Numbered from the stretch's first letter, positions 34,353 through 43,718 are shown. The stretch: 64,000 nt of DNA from Micromonospora_E sp048060115 (GCF_048060115.1 NZ_JBHMIM010000042.1:1-64000), one strand, 5' to 3'. The notes: generated by a model from the sequence alone, not told the origin. Numbers and translations are program-made.

Positions 34353-35547
34353 CCGGCCCGTCCGATGCCCGCTGCGCGACGTCGGCGCGGTGCCGGCGGA
34401 TCACCAACGCGTCCGGCATCCGGAACGACAGGTTGTCCGGCGACCACGGCGCCCGCACCACCTCACAGTCCACCAGCAGCGGTGCCGCCTGCCCGACGAC
34501 CACCGCCGTCTCCATCCGGGCGAGTTGCGCCCCGACGCAGCGGTGTACGCCCGCCCCGAACGCCAGATGCCGGCGGGATCCCCGCTGGCCGGGCTGGAAC
34601 TGGTCGGTGTGCGTCACGACCGACCGGTCCCGGCCGGCCGCGGCCAGCCACAGCACCACGCTGGAACCACCGGGCACGGCCGTGTCGCCCAACGTGGTGT
34701 CGACCGCTGCCCGCCGCCGCCAGGTGACGATCGGTGGCACCAGCCGCAGCCCTTCCTCCACCACGTCGTCGACCCCGATCGAGCCGTCGACCAGACCGGC
34801 GAGCACCACCGGCTCGCCGGCCAGCCGGTGCAGCAACAGGGCAAGGAACTGAGACGTCGTCTCCTGCCCGGCGACCAGCAGGAAGAACAACGCGCCGACG
34901 ACGGTGTCCGGTGGGTGCCCGGCGTCGCGCAGTGCCTTCGCCAATCCACCGCCGGTCACCGCGAACTCGCGGAGCACCGTGTGGAACCGGCCCACCGTGT
35001 GCGCCAGTTCCCGCTGCCGCCCCGCGTCGACCGGCGCCCAGAACAGCTCCAGCGCCGCGCGGGCGAACCGCTTCACCGTGCCGGTCGCGGCGTCCGGTAG
35101 CTGCACCAACCGGGCCAGCACCAGCAGCGGCAGGTCGGCGGCGAGCTCCGCGTACAGGTCGACCGGCCGGCCCGCGTCCAGCGCCTCGGTGAGTCCGGCA
35201 ACCCGGGCGGCGACCGTCGCGGCCAGCCAGTCCCGCTGGGCGGCGACCCTCATCGGGTGCAGCGCCTCGGCGAGCACCGACCGGATTCCCGGATGGCTCG
35301 ACGTGCCGTTGTTGGCCAGGGTCGGTGGTAGCCGGAAGCCGTACGAGGCGAGGATCCGCAGGGCCGCGACCGGGATCGGGGTGACCGCGTCGAGCGCGTT
35401 GTCCGGCCGGAAGGTCTCCGGATCGGCGAGCACCTGGCGGACCAGGGCGTGCCGGGTCACCAGCAGATGGGCGGTGCCGGTGTGGTCGGCGACCTCGACC
35501 ACCGGCGGCCACCGGTCGTCGACCCGCTCCCAGTTGCGGAACAACAC
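34345..35547 (-). CDS. cytochrome P450
   Basis: The 400-aa P450 has the I-helix oxygen-binding AGQETT near residue 225, the ExxR helix EEGLRL and the haem-binding loop FGAGVHRCVG near 340. It has no membrane anchor, as in other bacterial class I P450s. It is transcribed just after a methyltransferase gene (4 bp gap), suggesting a joint pathway. It is convergent with bioD. A BioI-like role in pimelate supply is possible but has no direct support. The GTG start at 35547 is the only good one. Confidence 0.9.
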   Translation of the reverse strand: MLFRNWERVDDRWPPVVEVADHTGTAHLLVTRHALVRQVLADPETFRPDNALDAVTPIPVAALRILASYGFRLPPTLANNGTSSHPGIRSVLAEALHPMRVAAQRDWLAATVAARVAGLTEALDAGRPVDLYAELAADLPLLVLARLVQLPDAATGTVKRFARAALELFWAPVDAGRQRELAHTVGRFHTVLREFAVTGGGLAKALRDAGHPPDTVVGALFFLLVAGQETTSQFLALLLHRLAGEPVVLAGLVDGSIGVDDVVEEGLRLVPPIVTWRRRAAVDTTLGDTAVPGGSSVVLWLAAAGRDRSVVTHTDQFQPGQRGSRRHLAFGAGVHRCVGAQLARMETAVVVGQAAPLLVDCEVVRAPWSPDNLSFRMPDALVIRRHRADVAQRASDGPVS

Positions 35548-35551
35548 CTGA

Positions 35552-36229
35552 TCACGCTAGCCCCCGCGTCGGACGGCGTACCGGCGGGCGTAGCTGCCAG
35601 ACCCGGGCGTGCCGCTGGGAGACGCTTTCCAGCGCCACCGGCACCGGCACCCGGTAGCCGGCCAACTCGGTGAACCGGCCCCGGGGCAGGAACGCCCGGT
35701 CCGGGTCACCGACCAGCACTCGAGCACCGTCGGCGGCGGCGGTCAGCAGGAACAGCAGGACCCGGGACGCCATCGCCTCGCTGTAGAACACGTCGCCGGC
35801 GAGGACGACCTGCGCGTCCCCGTGGTCGCCGGCCAGCGCGTCGCCGGTGACGACCTGCAGCGGCACCTGGTTGGCCGTCGCATTGAGCCCGGCCGCGGCG
35901 CCGGCCACCGGATCCACGTCGACCGCGCGTACTGCCGCCGCTCCGGCCCGGGCGGCGGCGATCCCGACCAGTCCGGAGCCGGTCGCCAGGTCCAGGACCC
36001 GCAGCCCGGCGACGGTGTCCGGGTGGTCCAGCAGATAGCGGGCCAGGGCCTGCCCGCCGGCCCAGGCGAACGCCCAGAACGGCGGTGGCTGCTCGCTGCG
36101 GAACTCGCCCTCGGTCAGTTCCCAGAGCCCGATCGGCTCGGCCGCCTGGTAGAGCTGCAACTCGGGGACGTGCGGCACCGGAGCGAGTCGGGCATGGGCG
36201 CGGACGAAACCAGACAGATCAGCAGACAC
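35552..36229 (-). CDS. class I SAM methyltransferase (ETFB-lysine methyltransferase-like)
   Basis: The 225-aa protein carries PPFWAFAWAGGQALARYLLD and LRVLDLATGSGLVGIAAARAGA (SAM motif I), then DVDPVAG and LAGDVFYSE. The WAFAWAGG segment is typical of the protein-lysine methyltransferase group that includes ETFB and L11 methyltransferases. The substrate is unknown. It is the first gene of a two-gene set with the P450. Confidence 0.82.
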   Translation of the reverse strand: MSADLSGFVRAHARLAPVPHVPELQLYQAAEPIGLWELTEGEFRSEQPPPFWAFAWAGGQALARYLLDHPDTVAGLRVLDLATGSGLVGIAAARAGAAAVRAVDVDPVAGAAAGLNATANQVPLQVVTGDALAGDHGDAQVVLAGDVFYSEAMASRVLLFLLTAAADGARVLVGDPDRAFLPRGRFTELAGYRVPVPVALESVSQRHARVWQLRPPVRRPTRGLA

Positions 36230-36285
36230 GACCCGGATTGTGCCGCGCCGGTCTTCCGACCAACTCCTCGGCCCGTCGTTACCGG

Positions 36286-36303
36286 TTCACCACAGGTGGT
36301 GAA
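36286..36303. promoter_or_regulatory. inverted repeat between divergent genes
   Basis: Perfect 8-bp arms TTCACCAC and GTGGTGAA separated by AG. It lies in the 171-bp gap between the methyltransferase gene (minus) and the surface-protein gene (plus). The size suits a dimeric regulator. No candidate regulator gene is adjacent. Confidence 0.45.
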
Positions 36304-36400
36304 TTCACCCTGTCTACTTTGCAGTGGGTGAGAAGAACGGACCCTGTCCGGTCCACCGGTACGCCCGTACTGTGGCGGATGGACCTGATCGGCGGTACGA

Positions 36401-37318
36401 GTGACGAAGGTGGTGGGCACGGTGGGGCGGTTCGGGACCCGCGTCGCGGTCGGGCTGGCCGGGGCAGCCGGAATTCTGTTCGCCGTCGCCACACCGGCAC
36501 TCGCCCAGGGCGGCTACCGGGCGCAGATCCTCGACCTGCCGGAGGAGGCCGTGGCCGGCGAAGGGCCGGTCGGGATGACCGTCGAGGTCAGCCGGGACCT
36601 CGGCGGTGACTGCGAGAAGGTCCGCTGGTCGATCGTGCTGCGGTCGGACGGCGTCGGCCTGGACCAGATCCGGGCGGCCCGCATCGAGCAGGGCGGCGAG
36701 TTCGCCCTCGACGTTCAGGTCGACGGGGACACCGTCCGGCTCACCGATGTCCAACTCGACCCCGGCAACCTCTGTCAGGACCGGACGGTCACCGCGGAGT
36801 ACCAGTTCAGCTTCACCGACGACGCCGAAGGGCGGGTGACCTTCACCGCCGAGGCGTACAACGTCGACGCCGAGCTGCTCGCCGACACCGCCGCGACGTT
36901 GCCGGTGGTGGCCGAGGCCGGTGCGTCGGCCGACCCGCAACCGTCCGAGACGCCGGTGGACCTGGTGGAGGACGAGCCGGTCGGCGGTGCCACCGATGCG
37001 GCGGCCGGTGCCGGCGGCGGCGCGGCCCAGCCGACCGGCGCCATCCCGGCCGGCGACACGTCCGGTATCCCGGTGGCGTGGTTCATCGCCGGCGGTGCCC
37101 TGGTCTTCGTCGGCTTCGGCCTGCTGATGCGGGTCCGCGCCAGGTTGCTACGGGCCACCGGCGACGTCGACAGCCCAGACCGGACCGGCACCCTGTGGCG
37201 GTCGGCGACCGCACCAACCGCGCGCCAACCGCGGACCACCGCACCCCGTCCCGCTGTCAGCTGGCCCCAGACCCAGACCCAGGTACGGTCACGGCCGGGG
37301 CGGGGCCGGCGGCGGTGA
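36401..37318 (+). CDS. secreted, membrane-anchored cell-surface protein of unknown function
   Basis: The 305-aa protein has a signal peptide ending near ATPALAQGG, a beta-rich extracellular domain of about 140 residues with two cysteines (GGDCEK and GNLCQD) that could form a disulfide, an acidic Pro/Thr/Ala-rich spacer, one membrane helix (WFIAGGALVFVGFGLLM at about 226-245) and a basic cytoplasmic tail. I recognise no named family. The GTG start fits the signal peptide. Its end overlaps the convergent FUSC-type gene by 30 bp. Confidence 0.7.
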   Translation: MTKVVGTVGRFGTRVAVGLAGAAGILFAVATPALAQGGYRAQILDLPEEAVAGEGPVGMTVEVSRDLGGDCEKVRWSIVLRSDGVGLDQIRAARIEQGGEFALDVQVDGDTVRLTDVQLDPGNLCQDRTVTAEYQFSFTDDAEGRVTFTAEAYNVDAELLADTAATLPVVAEAGASADPQPSETPVDLVEDEPVGGATDAAAGAGGGAAQPTGAIPAGDTSGIPVAWFIAGGALVFVGFGLLMRVRARLLRATGDVDSPDRTGTLWRSATAPTARQPRTTAPRPAVSWPQTQTQVRSRPGRGRRR

Positions 37319-38506
37319 CGGTGGCCGGCTACGTCCGGCAGCCCGGCGTACGGTCCGGTTGGCGTCCCGCCGGCCGATCCCGGTAGCCCGCAGCAAATCA
37401 CTGCCGGCCGTCCTGACCTGTGCGACCACCACGTTCCCCGAGTATCCGAGCCCCAGCGCGTACGCCTCGCCCGCCTCGCTGACCGCCCGCTGCACCCGTT
37501 CCCGGGTCTCGGCGAACTCCCGGCCCCGGTCCAGCTCCCGGTGCATCGCCTGCAGCGCCGCAGCGAGCTGGCGCAGCGCGGTCGGTAGCCGGTCAGGGAC
37601 CGGCTCGTCGTCCTCGAGCACCGACACGACCCGGCGCAGCATCGCCCGACAGTTGCGGGCGGCCCGTTCGATGTGATCACCGCCGTCGGTCAACTCGGCC
37701 AGCACATGCCGGTTCGACCAGCGTCGCGGTGCCAGCGTGACCACCTCGTTGGCCGCCTGCAACGCCTCCTGGAGCTGGGTCAACCGAGGGTCGAAGTCGC
37801 GTACCTGGTCGAGCGCCGCCCTGGCCCGGTCGAGATCGTGGCTGGCCAACGCTGCTGCCGACCGGTCCAGCAGGGCTGCCAACCGCTCCAGCGCCGGGCC
37901 GACCGCCCGCTGCACCAGGCGTAACGGGTTGAGCGGCAGCAGCACCAGGACCACGGTGAGCCCGACCAGACCACCGATCAGGGCGTTGAGGAAGCGGGGC
38001 AACCCGATCTCCGGATTCGCGGGTGTCAGAGTGGCGATCAGCACGGCGGTGCCGCCGGTCTGCACGAGCAGGGTGCTGCTGCCACGAAGCAGGATCGCCA
38101 CCACCACGGCGAGCGCGACGATCAGACCGGTCTGCCACGGACCAGCGCCGAGCAGCGCCACCAGCAGGTCGCCGGCGGCGATGCCGACGGCGACGCCGAC
38201 CACCGTCTCGATGGTGCGCCGCAGCCGCTGACCGAGTGCCGAGACGATGGTGCCGACCGCGACCGCCGGCGCGAACACCGGGTCCGGGTTGCGCAGCACG
38301 TCGTCGGCGAGCAGCCAGGCCAGCGCGGCGGCGACGCCGGCCTGCACCGGGATGATCGATCTGCCGCGCAGATGCCGTAGCCGCTGACGACCTTCACGCA
38401 ACCCGCGGGCCGGTAGGGCCCGCACCCCCCGCCGGACCCGGTCGACGGTGGCCGCCAGCTGGGACTGCTTCTCCTCACCGGCGGCGTTCTTTCGGGCGGC
38501 GGCCAC
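37289..38506 (-). CDS. FUSC-family (aromatic acid exporter-like) membrane protein
   Basis: The 405-aa protein has two clusters of membrane helices (GVAAALAWLLADDVL..., ETVVGVAVGIAAGDLLVALLG, GLIVALAVVVAILL, ALIGGLVGLTVVLVLLPL) followed by a long cytoplasmic helical domain, the architecture of FUSC/DUF939-type transporters. The start is set at GTG 38506, eight bases after the rhaB stop. The frame runs further upstream inside rhaB, which is not credible. It appears to be the last gene of the rhamnose operon, but a role in rhamnose use is not expected from the family. Confidence 0.8.
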   Translation of the reverse strand: MAAARKNAAGEEKQSQLAATVDRVRRGVRALPARGLREGRQRLRHLRGRSIIPVQAGVAAALAWLLADDVLRNPDPVFAPAVAVGTIVSALGQRLRRTIETVVGVAVGIAAGDLLVALLGAGPWQTGLIVALAVVVAILLRGSSTLLVQTGGTAVLIATLTPANPEIGLPRFLNALIGGLVGLTVVLVLLPLNPLRLVQRAVGPALERLAALLDRSAAALASHDLDRARAALDQVRDFDPRLTQLQEALQAANEVVTLAPRRWSNRHVLAELTDGGDHIERAARNCRAMLRRVVSVLEDDEPVPDRLPTALRQLAAALQAMHRELDRGREFAETRERVQRAVSEAGEAYALGLGYSGNVVVAQVRTAGSDLLRATGIGRRDANRTVRRAAGRSRPPSPPPAPPRP

Positions 38507-38514
38507 GAACGGGG

Positions 38515-40029
38515 CTACCCCGATCGCGGTGCCTGAATCCTCGCTGCGGCGGCCGCCCAGGCGGGGGCCGCGGTCAGATCCGGCCGGTAGGTACGCAGCC
38601 GGCAGCGGCGTCGCAGCAGCCCGCGGAGCTCGGACAGCCCACCGTCGACCACGCCGAGTGCCCTGGCCTGCACCAACACGTTGCCCAACGCGGTCGCCTC
38701 GACCGGACCCGCGACCACGGGCAGGCCACAGGCATCCGCGGTGAGCTGGCAGAGCAGTTCGTTGCGGGCGCCGCCACCTACCAGGTGAATCACCGTCACC
38801 GTACGTCCGGCGAGTTGGGCCGCCTCGCGTACCGCCGCCCGGTGGGCGAGGGCGAGGCTGTCGAGGACGCAGCGGACCACGGACGCGGGGGAGTCCGGCA
38901 CCGGCTGGCCGCTGGCCGCACACCTGTGCGCCACCCGGCCGGGCACGTCGCCAGGCGGCAGAAAGACCGGGTCGTCCGGGTCGATCACTGCAGCCAGCGG
39001 CCGGACGCCTGCGGCGTCGGCCAGTACCTTCGCCAGCTCCACCGGCCGGCCCTGCGCCCGCCAGTGCCGTAGGCATTCCTGGAGCAGCCACAACCCCATC
39101 ACGTTGCGCAGGTACCGTACCGTGCCGTCGACCCCGGCCTCGTTGCTGAAGTTGGCCACCCGGCTGGCCGCCGACAGCACCGGGGCGGCCAGCTCCAGGC
39201 CGACCAGCGACCAGGTGCCGCACGAGATGTACGCGAAACTCTCGTCGGTCGCCGGCACGGCGACCACCGCCGAGGCCGTGTCATGCGAGCCGACCGTGGT
39301 GACCGGCACCGCCCGGTCGGTGCCGAGCTCCGCGCGTACCTCCCCGGTGAGTTCGCCGGCGGCGTCACCCGGCTGCCGCAGCGGTCCGAAGATCCGCTGC
39401 GGCAGGCCGGCGCCGGTGATCACGTCGGTCGCCCACCGGCGGGTACGCACCTCGAGCAGCTGGGTGGTGGAGGCGTTGGTGACCTCCGTACCGGCCTGAC
39501 CGGTCAGCCAGTAGGCGATCAGGTCGGGGATCATCAGCAGTTGGTCGGCGACCGCCATGGCCGGGGACGCGGCCCCCGCCACCAGCTGGAACAGGGTGTT
39601 GAACGGCAGTTGCTGTACGCCGGTGGTGCGGTAGAGCCGTTCGGCGCCGAGCCGGGCGACGACCTGCTCGGCGACCCCGTCGGTGCGCCGGTCGCGGTAG
39701 TGCACCGGGTTGGCCAGCAGCGCGCCGGTGCTGTCCAGTAGCCCGAAGTCCACCGCCCACGAGTCGATGCCGATGCTCGCCAGGTCGGCGCGGCGGGCCA
39801 GCGCCGCGCGTAGCCCGGTCAGGGTCTGGGCGTACAGCCGGAGCGCGTCCCAGTGCAACGTGGCGCCGATCCGCACCCCGCCGTTGTCGAAGCGGTGCAG
39901 CTCGGTCAGGCGTACGCCGTCCCCGTCGACCTCGCCGAGCATCACCCGCCCGCTGGCCGCGCCGAGGTCGACGGCGGCGACCGTGGCGGCGGTCCTACGG
40001 GGTCGCCGGCCGTCCGTACCCGCGCTCAC
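38515..40029 (-). CDS. rhaB: L-rhamnulokinase
   Basis: The 504-aa FGGY-family sugar kinase has N-terminal VAAVDLGAASGRVML, the sugar site IDSWAVDFGLLD and the C-terminal ATP-site segment VIHLVGGGARNELL..DACGLPVVAGPVEATALGN. The GTG at 40029 overlaps the stop of the aldolase gene (GTGA). It phosphorylates L-rhamnulose for cleavage by the adjacent aldolase. Confidence 0.92.
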   Translation of the reverse strand: MSAGTDGRRPRRTAATVAAVDLGAASGRVMLGEVDGDGVRLTELHRFDNGGVRIGATLHWDALRLYAQTLTGLRAALARRADLASIGIDSWAVDFGLLDSTGALLANPVHYRDRRTDGVAEQVVARLGAERLYRTTGVQQLPFNTLFQLVAGAASPAMAVADQLLMIPDLIAYWLTGQAGTEVTNASTTQLLEVRTRRWATDVITGAGLPQRIFGPLRQPGDAAGELTGEVRAELGTDRAVPVTTVGSHDTASAVVAVPATDESFAYISCGTWSLVGLELAAPVLSAASRVANFSNEAGVDGTVRYLRNVMGLWLLQECLRHWRAQGRPVELAKVLADAAGVRPLAAVIDPDDPVFLPPGDVPGRVAHRCAASGQPVPDSPASVVRCVLDSLALAHRAAVREAAQLAGRTVTVIHLVGGGARNELLCQLTADACGLPVVAGPVEATALGNVLVQARALGVVDGGLSELRGLLRRRCRLRTYRPDLTAAPAWAAAAARIQAPRSG

Positions 40030-42104
40030 CGCAGGAACGCCGCCGGCACGCCGGCGTCGACCGGCAGGTGGGTGCCGGTGGTGTGCGACAGCTCGCCCGC
40101 CGTCAGCACGTACACGGCGTTCGCCACATGCTCGGGCAGCACCTCCCGTTTCAGCAGGGTCCGCTGCGCGTAGAAGGCGCCCAGCTCCGTCTCGGGTATG
40201 CCGTACACCGCAGCCCGCTGCGCACCCCACCCGGCGGCGAAGATGCCGGAGCCGCGGACCACCCCGTCCGGGTTGACGCCGTTGACCCGGATGCCGTGCG
40301 CGCCCAGCTCGGCGGCGAGCAGCCGCACCTGGTGCGCCTGGCTGGCCTTGGCCGCCCCGTACGCGACGTTCGCCGGCCCGGCGAAGACGGCGTTCTTGCT
40401 GACCACGTAGACGATGTCGCCGCCGAGCCCCTGGTCGATCATCAGCCGGGCGGCGGCCCGCGACACCAGGAACGACCCGCGGGCCATCACGCCGTGCTGA
40501 CGGTCCCAGTCGGCGTCGGTGGTCTCCAGCAACGGCCGGGACAGGGACAGCCCGGCGTTGTTGACCACCAGGTCGACGCCGCCGAAGGCCAGCGCGGCCC
40601 GGGTCAACGCCGTGTCGACCGCGTCGGTGTCGGTCACGTCGACGGTGACCGCCACCGCCCGGTCCGGCCCGCCGATGTCCTCGGCGACCTGCGAGGCGGC
40701 GGCGCTGTCGCGGTCGGCGACGACCACGGCGGCACCCTCGGCGGCCAGCCGTCGGGCGGTCGCCGCGCCGATGCCCGACCCGCCACCGGTGACCAGCGCG
40801 ATCCGCCCGGCCAGGGGGCGGGGCGCCGGCAGCCGCCGCAGCTTCGCCTCCTCCAGGGCCCAGTACTCGATGCGGAACTTCTCCGCCTCGTCGATCGGCG
40901 CGTACGTCGACACCGCCTCGGCGCCGCGCATCGCCTCGATCGCGTTGCGGTAGTACTCGCCGGCGATCCGGGCGGTGGCGGCGTCGGACCCGTAGCTGAA
41001 CATGCCGACCCCCGGCACCAGCACGATCGTCGGATCGGCACCCCGCATCGGTGGCGAGTCGGGTCCGGCGTGCCGCTGGTAGTAGGCCTGATAGTCGGCC
41101 CGGTACCGCTGGTGCAGCTCGCGGAGCCGCGCGACGGCGTCGTCCAGCGGGGTGTCCGCCGGCAGGTCCAGCAGCAGCGGCCGGACCCGGGTCCGCAGGA
41201 AATGGTCCGGGCAGGACGTGCCGAGCGCGGCCAGCCGCGGATGCGCCTCGCGGGCCAGGAAGTCCAGCACGGCGTCGTCGTCGCTGAACTGGCCGACCTG
41301 CCGGGTGTCGGTGCTGACCAGGCCCCGGATCACCGGGGCGAGCGCGGCGGCCCGTGCCCGGCGCTGCCCGGCCGCGAGGGCGACGTACCCGCCACGGACC
41401 GGGCCGAACGGCTCGGGCCGGCCGTGTTCGGCCAGGAATCGCTCGATGGTACGGATGATCTCCAGTGAACGTGCTTCACATTCGTCGCTGGTCGCACCCC
41501 AGGCGGTGATGCCGTGTCCACCGAGGACCACCCCGATCGCCTGCGGATGGTCCCGGGCGATCGCGGCGATGTCGACGCCGAGTTGGAAACCGGGCCGACG
41601 CCACGGCACCCAGCGCACCCGATCACCGAAGCAGCGTCGGGTCAACTCGGCACCGTCGGCGGCGGTGGCGAACGCCAGCCCGGCCTCCGGATGCAGGTGG
41701 TCGACGTGCGCGGCGTCGACCAGGCCGTGCATCGCGGTGTCGATCGACGGCGCGGCACCGCCCCGGCCGTGCAGGCAGTAGTCGAGCGCCGGCACCATCT
41801 CGTCCTCCCGCCGCGACCCGACCGCCTCGCCCCGGTACATCTCGGCGAGCGCGCGCAGCCGGTCGACGCGCAGCACCGCCAGCCCCTGGGCGGTCAGCGT
41901 GCCGAGGTCGCCGCCGGAGCCCTTGACCCACATCAGTTCGACCGGCTCACCGGTGACCGGGTCGCCGGCGTGGGCCTTGGCGGAGATGTTGCCACCACCG
42001 AAGTTGGTGGTCCGCCGGTCGGCACCGAGTCGGTGCCCCCGGGCCAGCAGCGCGGCGACCTCGTCGTGGACCGGCTGGTGCGGCTCGTCGTTCATCGTCC
42101 TCAC
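40026..42104 (-). CDS. rhaD: bifunctional rhamnulose-1-phosphate aldolase/short-chain dehydrogenase
   Basis: The 692-aa fusion has a class II aldolase domain in the N-terminal part (TTNFGGGNISAKA, HPEAGLAFATAADGAELT, LGGHGITAWG) and an SDR domain from about residue 435 (VTGGGSGIGAATARRLAAEG, with the active-site YGAAKASQAHQV). The aldolase splits L-rhamnulose-1-phosphate into DHAP and L-lactaldehyde, and the SDR part is thought to oxidise the lactaldehyde to lactate. It is coupled at both ends by GTGA overlaps, to rhaI and rhaB. Confidence 0.92.
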   Translation of the reverse strand: MRTMNDEPHQPVHDEVAALLARGHRLGADRRTTNFGGGNISAKAHAGDPVTGEPVELMWVKGSGGDLGTLTAQGLAVLRVDRLRALAEMYRGEAVGSRREDEMVPALDYCLHGRGGAAPSIDTAMHGLVDAAHVDHLHPEAGLAFATAADGAELTRRCFGDRVRWVPWRRPGFQLGVDIAAIARDHPQAIGVVLGGHGITAWGATSDECEARSLEIIRTIERFLAEHGRPEPFGPVRGGYVALAAGQRRARAAALAPVIRGLVSTDTRQVGQFSDDDAVLDFLAREAHPRLAALGTSCPDHFLRTRVRPLLLDLPADTPLDDAVARLRELHQRYRADYQAYYQRHAGPDSPPMRGADPTIVLVPGVGMFSYGSDAATARIAGEYYRNAIEAMRGAEAVSTYAPIDEAEKFRIEYWALEEAKLRRLPAPRPLAGRIALVTGGGSGIGAATARRLAAEGAAVVVADRDSAAASQVAEDIGGPDRAVAVTVDVTDTDAVDTALTRAALAFGGVDLVVNNAGLSLSRPLLETTDADWDRQHGVMARGSFLVSRAAARLMIDQGLGGDIVYVVSKNAVFAGPANVAYGAAKASQAHQVRLLAAELGAHGIRVNGVNPDGVVRGSGIFAAGWGAQRAAVYGIPETELGAFYAQRTLLKREVLPEHVANAVYVLTAGELSHTTGTHLPVDAGVPAAFLR

Positions 42105-43261
42105 GCCCCCCAGCCGGCCTGCTGACCACCGACCCGCTCGGCGGCGATCCGCTGCGCGTACCCGCTGCGGGCGTAGGCCGCCATCGGGTCCGGGTCCAGC
42201 CCCTGCTCGGCGCGCAGCTCGCGCAGCAGCGGCCGGACATCGGTGTGGTACGCGTCCATCAGTACGGCGTTGGCGCCGAGCACGTCACCGGCGGCCTGCG
42301 CGGCGGCCAGCGCTTCGGCGTCGACCAGCAGTGCCTTCGCCGTTGCTTCCTGCACGTTGAGCACCGAACGGATCTGGCCGGGGATCTTCGGCTCGATGTT
42401 GTGGCACTGGTCGAGCATGAAGTTGATGCCGCGCGCCGGGCGCAGCGCGTCGGCGGAAACGATCTCGAACATGATCCGGAACAACTGGAACGGGTCGGCG
42501 GCACCGGCCATCAGGTCGTCGTCGGCGTAGAAGCGGGAGTTGAAGTCGAACGCGCCCAGCTTGCCGGCGTGCAGCAGGAACGCCACGATGAACTCGATGT
42601 TGGTCCCGGGGGCGTGATGGCCGGTGTCGATCACCACCTTCGCCCGGTCGCCCAGCCGCAGGCAGTGCGCGTACGCGGTGCCCCAGTCCGGCACGTCGGT
42701 GGTGTAGAAGGCCGGCTCGAACAGTTTGTACTCCAGCAGCAGCCGCTGCCGGTCACCGAGCCGGGCGTACGTGGTGTGCAACGCCTCGGCGAGGCGGTCC
42801 TGGCGGGCCCGGATGCTGTCCTGCCCGGGGTAGTTGGTCCCGTCGGCGAACCACAGCTTGAGGTCGGTCGACCCGGTCGCGTCCATCACGTCGACGCAGT
42901 CGATCAGGTGCGCGACGGCCTTGCGGCGGATCCTCGGGTCGGGGTTGGTGACGCTACCCAGCCGGTAGTCGTCGTCCTGGAAGACGTTGGCGTTGATGGT
43001 GCCGATCCGTACGCCGAGCCCATCGGCATGGTCGGCGAGCTGCTGATAGTCGTCGACCCGGTCCCACGGGACGTGCAGCGACACGATCGGGGCAATGCCG
43101 GTGAAGGCGTGTACCTGGGCGGCGTCGGCGATCTTCTCCTGCGGCGTACGGGGCACGCCGGGCTGGGCGAAGACCTTGAACCGGGTGCCCGAGTTGCCGT
43201 ACGCCCAGGACGGCACCTCGATCTGTTGGTCGCGGAGCGCGGCCTTGATCCGTTCGGCCAT
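42101..43261 (-). CDS. rhaI: L-rhamnose isomerase
   Basis: The 386-aa protein is of the actinobacterial/Pseudomonas stutzeri RhaI type: VPSWAYGNSGTRFKVF at the start, then metal-site segments LLLEYKLFEPAF, VIDTGHHAPGTNIEF and GAFDFNSRFYADDDL. It converts L-rhamnose to L-rhamnulose. The ATG at 43261 is chosen by similarity. The longer frame upstream is not part of the family. The next gene, rhaD, overlaps by 4 bp. Confidence 0.93.
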   Translation of the reverse strand: MAERIKAALRDQQIEVPSWAYGNSGTRFKVFAQPGVPRTPQEKIADAAQVHAFTGIAPIVSLHVPWDRVDDYQQLADHADGLGVRIGTINANVFQDDDYRLGSVTNPDPRIRRKAVAHLIDCVDVMDATGSTDLKLWFADGTNYPGQDSIRARQDRLAEALHTTYARLGDRQRLLLEYKLFEPAFYTTDVPDWGTAYAHCLRLGDRAKVVIDTGHHAPGTNIEFIVAFLLHAGKLGAFDFNSRFYADDDLMAGAADPFQLFRIMFEIVSADALRPARGINFMLDQCHNIEPKIPGQIRSVLNVQEATAKALLVDAEALAAAQAAGDVLGANAVLMDAYHTDVRPLLRELRAEQGLDPDPMAAYARSGYAQRIAAERVGGQQAGWGA

Positions 43262-43325
43262 CTCACGCCCTTTCGTGTCGCGTCGGGTGGATCCCGTCGT
43301 GCTGTCGCGCCTTTCGGACCGCGCC

Positions 43326-43679
43326 CTACCGGTGCGCGTCCCGGACCTCGGCAAGCTGCTCATCGAGGTGGAAGATCTCGTCGAGCAGGACGAGGCCCTC
43401 GTCCGGGTGCCGGCCGTCAAGCTCGGTGAAGAAAGGTGCCATCTCGGCCTGCCAGCGGGCGTTGACCTCGGTGGCGGCCATCGCCGCCCGCGCCGCTGTC
43501 AGGTCGGCTGTCCGGACGTATCCGATCAGCAGCCCGTCGGGGTGCAGGAAGAGCGAGTAGTCGTGCCAGCCGGCGTCGCGTAGCGCGTACAGCATCTCCG
43601 GCCAGACGGCTGCGTGCCGGACCCGGTACTCCGCGAGTCGCTCCGGGCGGACCCGCAGCATGAAGCAGTATCGCCGCAC
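43326..43679 (-). CDS. rhaM: L-rhamnose mutarotase
   Basis: The 117-aa protein shows the RhaM pattern: RRYCFMLRVRPERLAEYRVRHAAVWPEML, the catalytic His in this stretch, DYSLFLHPDGLLIGYV, and the late NARWQAEMAPFF. It interconverts the anomers of L-rhamnose. The GTG at 43679 is supported by AGGAG five bases upstream. It is the first gene of rhaM-rhaI-rhaD-rhaB. Confidence 0.9.
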   Translation of the reverse strand: MRRYCFMLRVRPERLAEYRVRHAAVWPEMLYALRDAGWHDYSLFLHPDGLLIGYVRTADLTAARAAMAATEVNARWQAEMAPFFTELDGRHPDEGLVLLDEIFHLDEQLAEVRDAHR

Positions 43680-43693
43680 GCCAACTCCTGAAC

Positions 43694-43705
43694 TGAACCG
43701 TTTCA
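43694..43705. promoter_or_regulatory. LacI-type operator of the rha operon
   Basis: TGAACCGTTTCA is a palindrome with one mismatched pair (10 of 12 bases), of the kind bound by LacI-family repressors. It lies between the -10 element and rhaM, where a bound repressor would block elongation. The adjacent LacI gene is the obvious candidate to bind it. A related half-site, TGAAACG, lies upstream of that gene at 44855-44861. Confidence 0.65.
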
Positions 43706-43718
43706 AAGATGGATCCCG

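Noticed and set aside
34345..35547. Naming the P450 BioI
   Set aside because: Only its position beside bioD suggests it. It is on the opposite strand, paired with a methyltransferase, and no acyl-carrier-binding feature can be read from the sequence.
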